Assembly (NCBI GenBank): GCA_937934705.1
Contig: CALGYY010000294.1
Coordinates: forward strand, 1 to 6,484
Direction of reading: 5' to 3'
Source: an uncultured Bacteroidota bacterium
GTDB lineage: Bacteria > Bacteroidota > Bacteroidia > Bacteroidales > CAIWKO01
DNA: 6,484 nt
Shown piece after piece: positions 1 through 6,484 of the stretch (position 1 is the first letter of the stretch; every line of letters begins with the position of its first letter). A program made the position numbers and the translations under genes. The notes under the pieces are model-generated. The model worked only from the letters and a program-made list of their open reading frames with translations, had not been told where the DNA came from and ran no database searches.

Positions 1-1
1 C

Positions 2-2425
2 ATCCCGCGTCTGGGCATAAAGAAGTTCAACTGGTGGAGCGAAGCGTTGCATGGCCTGGCCAACAATGACAGTGTGACCGTCTTTCCCCAGCCTGTTGGC
101 ATGGCTGCCTCATTTGACGATGAGCTTGTATACCGGATCTTCAGCGCCGTATCAGATGAAACACGGGCCAAATATAATCAGGCCATGCAGAGAGGCCAGG
201 AAAACAAACGCTTCCTGAGTCTTTCTGTCTGGACGCCAAACATCAACATTTTCCGTGATCCGCGGTGGGGACGCGGCCAGGAAACCTATGGTGAAGATCC
301 GTATCTCACATCAACGATGGGAATCTCGGTGGTAAAAGGATTGCAGGGCCCGCCGGAGGCAAAATACAGGAAACTGCTGGCATGCGCCAAGCATTATGCT
401 GTTCATTCCGGTCCGGAATGGAGCCGTCACTCACTTAATGTCGCCAATGTTGATCCTCGCGATTTGTATGAAACATACCTTCCGGCATTCAAGGCACTGG
501 TGCAGGAAGCCGATGTCCGCCAGGTGATGTGTGCCTATCAGCGCCTCGAAGATGAACCATGCTGCAGCAACACAAGGCTGTTGCAGAGAATACTTCGCGA
601 TGAGTGGGGCTATAAATACCTGGTTGTGTCTGATTGCGACGCTATAGCAGATTTTTACAATGGCCATAAATACTCATCTGATCCGACTCATGCCGTGGCA
701 CAGAGCATTCCTGCCGGAACCGATCTTGAATGTACATGGAACAACTGGAATTATCTGAAATCACCCGATGCTGTCTCAATGGACCTGATAAGGGAAGAAG
801 ATATGAACAAAAGCTTAATGCGCGTGCTGACAGGAAGATTTGACCTGGGTGAAATGGATGATGACGCCATCGTCCCCTGGACAAAAATCCCGGCTTCTGT
901 GATTAACAATGAAGAACACAGAATACTGGCGCTTGAGATGGCACGCGAAACAATGACGCTGCTGCAGAATAAAAACAATATCCTCCCATTGAAAAAATCA
1001 GCGGGAAAGATAGCCGTAATAGGACCGAACGCTGATAATGCAAGGATGTTATGGGGAAACTACAATGGAACACCAATACGGACAATAACGGTTCTTGACG
1101 GCATCAAATCAAAAGTGCCGGCAAAGAAAATAATTTATGACAAGGCATGCGATATAGTTGACGGCAAGGTAATTGTCAGTTTTGCTCCGGGTTGTGCCAT
1201 TGACGGAAGGCAGGGATTCAAAGCTACTTACTGGAACAATACCGGCCTGTCCGGAGACCCTGTCGCAGATCAGCAGCTTCCAAGCCCGCTGATGCTGGCT
1301 ACAGAAGGAAAGCATGAGTTGGCTCCCGGAGTGAAGCTTGAGGGTTTTTCGGCCAGGTTTGAAACTGAATTCACCGCTTCCGCAACTGAAGAGATTGTTT
1401 TCAGGTGCAGTGCTGCCGGTTCTTTTGAGCTGCTTGTAAATGGTGAATCTTTCAGTAAGTTCGAAGACTGGCGTGGACTGACTTCAAAAATTCCGTTCAA
1501 AGTTGAAGCGGGCAGAAAATACAAAATAGAGATACGTTTTACTCAGCGTTACACCTGGCAGGCAGTCATCGAATTTGACTTCGGAAGAGAGATTGATCAG
1601 GATCTTTCAGGTTTGCTGGCGAAGCTGAAGGGAATTGACCTCGTGGTTTTTGTCGGTGGCCTGTCCAACGAACTGGAAGGAGAAGAAATGCCAGTCTCAC
1701 TGCCGGGCTTCAAAGGCGGTGACCGTACAGACATAGAGTTGCCTGCGGTTCAGCGCAATTGCATAAAAATGCTGAAACAGGCAGGAAAGAAAGTTATTCT
1801 TGTGAATTGCTCAGGATCAGCAATAGGGCTTGTACCTGAAACTGAAAATTGTGAAGCCATCCTCCAGGCATGGTATGCCGGCGAGTCAGGCGGACAGGCA
1901 GTGGCTGATGTGCTTTTCGGAGACTATAATCCCTCAGGCAAGCTGCCTGTAACCTTCTACAGGGACATAAACCAGGTTGCGGATTTCGAGGATTACTCCA
2001 TGGCAGGCCGGACTTACCGTTATATGTCTGATCCGCTTTTCCCGTTTGGTTTCGGACTGAGTTATACAACGTTCATGATCGGGAAAGCCAGTGTCAGCAG
2101 TACTGAGGTCAGTAGCGGTGAAAGCATTAAACTTGCTGTTCCTGTTTCAAACACCGGCAAACGTGACGGAACAGAGATAATACAGGTTTATGTCCGCAAA
2201 GCAGATGACAGCGATGGTCCGCTGAAAACCCTGAGAGGTTTTCAGAGGGTTGATGTAGCTGCCGGCAAAACGGTTGAGGTGTCCATTGACCTGCCTTATT
2301 CATCATTTGAGTTCTTTGACAGATCAGACGTTAAAATGGCCGTGAACCCGGGTGAATACGAGATCCTGTATGGCAATAGCTCGGATGCCAGAGACCTCAA
2401 AAAGGTTAATATTATGATCCGCTGA
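2..2425 (+). CDS. GH3 beta-glycosidase, beta-xylosidase type with PA14 insert (5' partial)
   Basis: This is a glycoside hydrolase family 3 enzyme, probably an exported beta-xylosidase or beta-glucosidase that releases sugars from the non-reducing end of oligosaccharides. The frame is open from base 2, and 807 codons are visible. A TTG at 47 lies inside the conserved motif NWWSEALHG and is not the start; the signal peptide and first part of the barrel, perhaps 60-90 residues, lie upstream. Counting base 2 as codon 1, the substrate-binding Lys-His pair of ACAKHY is at 130-131 and the likely nucleophile Asp of VVSDCDAI is residue 211 (bases 632-634). A PA14 domain spans about 406-531. The second alpha/beta domain carries LEGEEM, whose first Glu (559) is the likely acid/base. 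A C-terminal fibronectin-III-like domain begins near 690, after PFGFGLSYT. PA14, SDCDAI and LEGEEM together resemble bacterial beta-xylosidases more than simple beta-glucosidases. The family is certain; substrate is inferred. GH31 follows after 76 bases on the same strand. Confidence 0.95.
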   Translation: MPRLGIKKFNWWSEALHGLANNDSVTVFPQPVGMAASFDDELVYRIFSAVSDETRAKYNQAMQRGQENKRFLSLSVWTPNINIFRDPRWGRGQETYGEDPYLTSTMGISVVKGLQGPPEAKYRKLLACAKHYAVHSGPEWSRHSLNVANVDPRDLYETYLPAFKALVQEADVRQVMCAYQRLEDEPCCSNTRLLQRILRDEWGYKYLVVSDCDAIADFYNGHKYSSDPTHAVAQSIPAGTDLECTWNNWNYLKSPDAVSMDLIREEDMNKSLMRVLTGRFDLGEMDDDAIVPWTKIPASVINNEEHRILALEMARETMTLLQNKNNILPLKKSAGKIAVIGPNADNARMLWGNYNGTPIRTITVLDGIKSKVPAKKIIYDKACDIVDGKVIVSFAPGCAIDGRQGFKATYWNNTGLSGDPVADQQLPSPLMLATEGKHELAPGVKLEGFSARFETEFTASATEEIVFRCSAAGSFELLVNGESFSKFEDWRGLTSKIPFKVEAGRKYKIEIRFTQRYTWQAVIEFDFGREIDQDLSGLLAKLKGIDLVVFVGGLSNELEGEEMPVSLPGFKGGDRTDIELPAVQRNCIKMLKQAGKKVILVNCSGSAIGLVPETENCEAILQAWYAGESGGQAVADVLFGDYNPSGKLPVTFYRDINQVADFEDYSMAGRTYRYMSDPLFPFGFGLSYTTFMIGKASVSSTEVSSGESIKLAVPVSNTGKRDGTEIIQVYVRKADDSDGPLKTLRGFQRVDVAAGKTVEVSIDLPYSSFEFFDRSDVKMAVNPGEYEILYGNSSDARDLKKVNIMIR

Positions 2426-2501
2426 TATCACCGGGCCTTGATCTGACCTGATACACCCTTTTAATGGCTGAATTAATTGAACCCGTCATAATATACTGAT
2501 C

Positions 2502-4895
2502 ATGAAACGTTTTATCATACTGCTGTTCATGGTTGCACTAACGTGCACTGGCAGCTATGGACAATCATACAGCATCACTGATCTGGGCATCAAAACTGCA
2601 GTTGATAGCATTGGTATTGAAATTCAATTCTACAGCCCGTCGATAGTAAGGATCGTGAAATGGCCGGAAGGGCAGGATTTCAGTAAGGAGAGCCTTTCGG
2701 TTATCATGACCCCTCGGAAAACCGATCTGGTCATAAAACAGAAAGGAACCGAGCTGATCGCCAGAAGCAAAAACCTTACCGTATCATTAAACCTCATAAG
2801 CGGTAAGATATCCTTCATGACACCGGTATCTGATTTGCTGCTGAGCGAAAGTGAAGCAGGTGCAATGTTTACCGGTTTCAATGATGCCGGAACAAATACC
2901 TTCAGTGCTTACCAGGCCTTCGTTCTTGACGGGAATGAGGCCATCTACGGGTTGGGACAGCAGCAGAATGGAAAGATGATACAGCGTAACCTGACGTTGA
3001 ATATGATACAGGGGAATACTGATGACTATATCCCTTTTTTCGTTTCGGTAAAAGGTTACGGCCTCTACTGGGACAATTATTCACCTACTGTTTTTGAAGA
3101 CACCCCTGAGATCACTTCATTCAAATCAGATGTGGGTGACTGCATCGATTACTATTTCATGTACGGAGGCAGTGCCGACGGTGTGATCGCACGCATGCGT
3201 GATCTGACAGGGCAGGTGCCTATGTTCCCTCTGTGGACATTCGGCTACTGGCAAAGCAGGGAACGCTATAAAAGCCAGGATGAACTTGTTGGTGTGGTCA
3301 GTAAATACCGTGAACTGGGGGTGCCGCTTGATGGCATCATACAGGACTGGCAGTACTGGGGGAACAATTACCTGTGGAATGCCATGGAGTTCCTTAACGC
3401 TGACTTCTATAATCCCCAAAAGATGGTTGATGACGTGCACGGCATGAACGCCCGTATGATCATTTCAATATGGAATTCGTTTGGTCCGGAGACCAAACAA
3501 TACAGGGAACTGGAAAAGATAGGAGCCCTCATGGATTTCAAGACCTGGCCCATGTCCGGTTCTGATAAGTGGCCTCCGATGCTCGATTATCCGTCAGGTG
3601 TCAGGCCATATGATCCATTCAATCCTGAAGCCCGCGACATCTACTGGAGATATCTGAACAAGGGTCTTTTCTCTTTCGGAATTGACGGCTGGTGGATGGA
3701 TTCATCAGAGCCTGACCATATGGATTTCAAGCCTGCTGATCTCGACAACAAAACCTACCTGGGTTCATTCCGGAAAGTCCGTAATGCCTTTCCTCTTATG
3801 ACAGTAGGTGGCATATACGAGCACCAGCGGGCCGTCACTTCCGACAAACGAGTGTTTATTCTTACCCGCTCAGCATTTGCGGGCCAGCAGCGTTATGCTT
3901 CCAACGTATGGTCAGGCGATGTCACAGCATCATGGACCGCATTAAGAAATCAGATCTCTGCCGGACTGAACTTTTCACTCAGCAATATCCCTTACTGGAA
4001 CAGCGATATCGGCGGATTCTTTCTGAGCGGGTTCAGGAAGAAGCTTGATGATGCTGAATACCGTGAGCTGTATGCCCGCTGGATGCAGTTCGGCGCTTTC
4101 TGCCCCATGATGCGTTCACACGGTACCGATGCCCCGCGTGAGATTTACCAGTTCGGGAAGAAGGGCGACAGGGTCTACGATGCAATCGAAAAATCGATAA
4201 AACTGCGCTATAGCCTGCTTCCGTATATTTATTCAGCATCATGGGAGGTTACAGCTAACCAGTCGACCATGATGAGGGCCCTGGTAATGGACTTCCCGGC
4301 CGATACAAAAGCCCTGGACATCAATGACCAGTACATGTTCGGCAAATCGTTGCTCGTATGCCCCGTTACTACTTCCATGTATTCAAAGGATATTGAAGAG
4401 GATTTCAGCGTTGTGGGGACAAGGGAGCTCTATCTGCCTGCCGGCACTGACTGGTACGACTTCTGGACTGGCGAAAGACTAACGGGAGGACAAAAAGTTA
4501 AGAAGGATACTCCTCTGGATATCATTCCCATTTATGTCAGGACAGGCTCGATTATCCCTTTCGGACCGGAAGTCCAGTACGCCACTGAAAAGAAATGGGA
4601 TAACCTTGAGATCCGTATCTATGAGGGAGCAAATGGCTCTTTCACTCTTTATGAAGACGAAAACGATAATTACAATTACGAAAAAGGAGTTTGTTCTACC
4701 ATTGCCTTCTCATGGAATAATGCTAAAAAGACACTGACCATCAGTGACCGCAAAGGTTCTTTCCCGGGAATGCTCACAGAGCGTAAATTCAATGTCATGC
4801 TTGTGGCAAAGGACAAGGGCTCAGGAGCGGAGAAGGCAGAAAAGTTCGACAAAGAGATAATCTATGCAGGTCAGAAAATAACAATAAAACTATAA
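2502..4895 (+). CDS. GH31 alpha-glycosidase, probable alpha-xylosidase
   Basis: This complete 797-residue retaining alpha-glycosidase most likely removes terminal alpha-linked xylose from xyloglucan or xylan oligosaccharides in the periplasm. Residues 1-20 form a signal peptide: a KR start, a hydrophobic core, and probable cleavage after SYG, before Gln21. A mutarotase-like beta-sandwich domain covers about 22-235. The catalytic barrel starts near PMFPLWTFGYWQSRERY (from 240). The nucleophile is Asp400 in GWWMDSSEPD and the acid/base is Asp473 in WSGDVTASW. MMRSHG (536-541) supplies the conserved Arg and His of the sugar-binding site. Beta-sheet domains follow, with a DUF5110-like segment around YEDENDNYNYEKG (near 717). 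The WWMDSSEPD form of the nucleophile motif resembles alpha-xylosidases of the Bacteroides and Cellvibrio xyloglucan systems, but alpha-glucosidase activity is not excluded. The PA14 insert found in several of those enzymes is missing. The ATG at 2502 is chosen because it gives a clean signal peptide; no Shine-Dalgarno sequence precedes it. GH95 follows after 55 bases. Confidence 0.94.
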   Translation: MKRFIILLFMVALTCTGSYGQSYSITDLGIKTAVDSIGIEIQFYSPSIVRIVKWPEGQDFSKESLSVIMTPRKTDLVIKQKGTELIARSKNLTVSLNLISGKISFMTPVSDLLLSESEAGAMFTGFNDAGTNTFSAYQAFVLDGNEAIYGLGQQQNGKMIQRNLTLNMIQGNTDDYIPFFVSVKGYGLYWDNYSPTVFEDTPEITSFKSDVGDCIDYYFMYGGSADGVIARMRDLTGQVPMFPLWTFGYWQSRERYKSQDELVGVVSKYRELGVPLDGIIQDWQYWGNNYLWNAMEFLNADFYNPQKMVDDVHGMNARMIISIWNSFGPETKQYRELEKIGALMDFKTWPMSGSDKWPPMLDYPSGVRPYDPFNPEARDIYWRYLNKGLFSFGIDGWWMDSSEPDHMDFKPADLDNKTYLGSFRKVRNAFPLMTVGGIYEHQRAVTSDKRVFILTRSAFAGQQRYASNVWSGDVTASWTALRNQISAGLNFSLSNIPYWNSDIGGFFLSGFRKKLDDAEYRELYARWMQFGAFCPMMRSHGTDAPREIYQFGKKGDRVYDAIEKSIKLRYSLLPYIYSASWEVTANQSTMMRALVMDFPADTKALDINDQYMFGKSLLVCPVTTSMYSKDIEEDFSVVGTRELYLPAGTDWYDFWTGERLTGGQKVKKDTPLDIIPIYVRTGSIIPFGPEVQYATEKKWDNLEIRIYEGANGSFTLYEDENDNYNYEKGVCSTIAFSWNNAKKTLTISDRKGSFPGMLTERKFNVMLVAKDKGSGAEKAEKFDKEIIYAGQKITIKL

Positions 4896-4950
4896 TATGC
4901 AGACTGGATTAGTTTTAAATACCACGATAAATAAACAAAACGGCAAATCA

Positions 4951-6484
4951 ATGAAGAAAAATATCGGCAGGTTTGATGCCTTATTGCTGAAAGCATTCCT
5001 GTTGCTTCTTGTACCGGTTGCATTTTGCTCATGTGCCACACAGTCTTCTCCCGATTCAAAGAGAATGGTAGTATGGTATGATAAACCGGCCGGGGAGATC
5101 TGGCTTGATGGCCTGTTCATCGGTAACGGCTACATGGGAGCCAATGTCTTCGGGAGAGTGCAGAATGAGCGGATAGCCCTGAATGAATCTACATTCTGGT
5201 CAGGCAAACCACATGATTACAATGACCCTGATGCTTATAAGTATTTCGGGCAGATAAAGGATCTCGTGTTTGCAGGTAAATATAAGGAAGCTGAAAAACT
5301 GGCTGATGAACATTTTTACGGAAAGCCGGCTCAGCAACAGGCCTACCAGCCGATCGGAGACCTGCTTCTCGATTTCAAGGTCACCGGTGATTCCATAAAA
5401 GACTACTACCGTGAACTGGATATGGAAACAGGCATAGTCACGATCAGTTACACTGACGGTGATGTAAGGATGACCCGCGAAGTGTTCATGTCATACCCTG
5501 ACCATGTAATGGTCATGAAAATCTCTGCAAACAAACCAGGCAAAGTTTCGGTTGAAGCAAAACTCAGGAGTCCGTTCGTGGAAAAAACCAGTGCAGCGGA
5601 TAACAGGCTGACTATAAACGGCATATGGAACTATCTTCCTGAAGAGATCAGCTGGCTTGTTGCAAAGGTCGACGGTCCGGGTCTCGGTTTTCAGACTGAT
5701 GTTGTTGCCCTGCCTGAAAAAGGAACCTTGCAGACAACAGATTCAAGTCTGGTCATCAGTAATGCCAGCTCCGTGACATTTGTTCTTACAGCTGCAACAA
5801 GCTTTGTTAATTATAAGGATATAACCGGAGATCCGGCTGCCAGGTGTGAAAAGATACTTGCAGATATCAAAGGCAAAGATTTCAAAACCCTTAAGAGTAC
5901 TCATCTTGATGATTTCACCGCCCTGATGAGCAGGGTAAAGCTCAATATTGGTGATCCGCTGATGAACGAAAAACCCACCGATGAGAGAATTGCAGACCTT
6001 AAGAAAGGATTGCCTGATCAGGAACTCCTGGCAAAGATATTTCAGTTCGGCCGTTACATGCTGGTTTCCAGCAGCAGGGAAGGCAGTGAACCGGCAAACC
6101 TCCAGGCTCGCTGGAACCAGGATCTGCTGCCAAACTGGGGCAGCAAATACACCATCAACATCAACACCGAGATGAACTACTGGCCGGCTGAGGTTACTAA
6201 CCTTTCTGAATGCACAGGTCCTTTGTTCAGCCTGATAAAAGATCTTTCTGAAAACGGGGCACAAACGGCGAAGGTATACTACAATGCAGGCGGATGGGTA
6301 GCTCATCATAATACTGACCTGTGGCGCGGCACAGCGCCTGTTGATGCTGCACGTTATGGCATGTGGCAGGTAGGCGGTGTATGGCTCTGCCAGCATATCT
6401 GGGAACATTACCTCTACACCGGTGATATTGAATTCCTCAGGGAATATTACCCGGTGATGAAGGGATCTGCACAGTTCCTGATGG
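4951..6484 (+). CDS. GH95 alpha-L-fucosidase or alpha-L-galactosidase, probable lipoprotein (3' partial)
   Basis: This is a family 95 inverting exo-glycosidase expected to remove terminal alpha-L-fucose or alpha-L-galactose from hemicellulose side chains. The window holds 511 codons; the family is usually about 800 residues, so roughly 300 are missing. The N-terminus has a hydrophobic stretch ending in FCSCATQ, with Cys28 (Ser at -1) the better lipid-attachment candidate and Cys26 the alternative. The N-terminal beta-sandwich begins at about residue 39 with WYDKPAGEIWLDGLFIGNGY, and the motif ALNESTFWSG follows. The (alpha/alpha)6 catalytic domain shows PANLQARWNQ (from 381) and the N-x-N of NINTEMNYWPAE, Asn403 and Asn405, matching the water-activating Asn421/Asn423 of Bifidobacterium AfcA. 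HHNTDLWRG begins at 452. Counterparts of AfcA Glu566 and Asp766 fall outside the window. The ATG at 4951 gives a normal signal peptide. An in-frame ATG at 4897, one base after the GH31 stop, would add 18 mostly polar residues and is less likely. The family is secure; sugar specificity is not. Confidence 0.93.
   Translation, partial: MKKNIGRFDALLLKAFLLLLVPVAFCSCATQSSPDSKRMVVWYDKPAGEIWLDGLFIGNGYMGANVFGRVQNERIALNESTFWSGKPHDYNDPDAYKYFGQIKDLVFAGKYKEAEKLADEHFYGKPAQQQAYQPIGDLLLDFKVTGDSIKDYYRELDMETGIVTISYTDGDVRMTREVFMSYPDHVMVMKISANKPGKVSVEAKLRSPFVEKTSAADNRLTINGIWNYLPEEISWLVAKVDGPGLGFQTDVVALPEKGTLQTTDSSLVISNASSVTFVLTAATSFVNYKDITGDPAARCEKILADIKGKDFKTLKSTHLDDFTALMSRVKLNIGDPLMNEKPTDERIADLKKGLPDQELLAKIFQFGRYMLVSSSREGSEPANLQARWNQDLLPNWGSKYTININTEMNYWPAEVTNLSECTGPLFSLIKDLSENGAQTAKVYYNAGGWVAHHNTDLWRGTAPVDAARYGMWQVGGVWLCQHIWEHYLYTGDIEFLREYYPVMKGSAQFLM

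Noticed and set aside
47..49. TTG as the start codon of the GH3 gene
   Set aside because: The 15 in-frame codons before it encode IPRLGIKKFNWWSEA, a conserved part of the GH3 barrel, so the true start is upstream of the window.
2423..2430. Palindrome TGATATCA covering the GH3 stop codon
   Set aside because: It is eight bases long with no loop, no matching second copy and no T-run after it, so it is neither a supported terminator nor an operator.
2477..2497. TTGAAC and TATACT ahead of GH31 as a possible -35/-10 pair
   Set aside because: Only 9 bases separate the boxes, far short of about 17, and this pattern is not the usual Bacteroidota promoter.
4534..4737. Short plus-strand open frame of 67 codons inside GH31
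   Set aside because: It overlaps the DUF5110-like region of GH31 in another frame, and its product is not recognisable.
4910..4917. TAGTTTTA, near the Bacteroidota -7 promoter element TAnnTTTG, ahead of GH95
   Set aside because: The final G is missing and there is no TTG at the expected -33 position. In an AT-rich gap a match of this quality is expected by chance.
5743..6408. Minus-strand open frame of 221 codons opposite the GH95 gene
   Set aside because: It lies entirely within the GH95 coding frame on the other strand, which shows clear family motifs throughout. The predicted product has no recognisable domain, so it is a shadow frame.

Overview
The window carries three consecutive plus-strand genes, all for exported glycoside hydrolases that attack plant cell-wall hemicellulose. 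In order they are a GH3 beta-glycosidase of the PA14-containing beta-xylosidase type (its 5' end lies before base 1), a complete GH31 alpha-glycosidase most like alpha-xylosidases, and a GH95 alpha-L-fucosidase/alpha-L-galactosidase (its 3' end lies beyond base 6484). The GH95 reading frame is open from base 4951 to the window edge.

The organism is most likely a member of the Bacteroidota. The enzyme set resembles part of a polysaccharide utilization locus. The two visible start codons have AT-rich leaders with no Shine-Dalgarno sequence. The GH31 signal peptide ends in a Gly-Gln junction, and the GH95 signal ends in a Cys-rich, lipoprotein-like segment. No SusC/SusD pair, regulator or transporter is in view, so locus membership and phylum are inferences.

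Layout: GH3 fills bases 2-2425, followed by a 76-base gap. GH31 fills 2502-4895, followed by a 55-base gap. GH95 runs from 4951 to the end. The short same-strand gaps contain no convincing terminator or promoter, so one transcript is likely. No RNA gene, mobile element, CRISPR array or long repeat was seen.

Function: the three activities fit stepwise removal of decorations from a xylose-containing polymer. GH95 would remove terminal L-fucose or L-galactose, GH31 would remove exposed alpha-xylose, and GH3 would cleave the resulting beta-linked oligosaccharides. Two substrates fit: fucosylated xyloglucan, or complex glucuronoarabinoxylan of the cereal type. The xylosidase-like character of the GH3 leans slightly toward xylan, but the window alone does not settle it. 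I found no evidence for a new kind of biological system here. The useful points are the combination of families, the lack of a PA14 insert in GH31, and the unresolved GH95 specificity.
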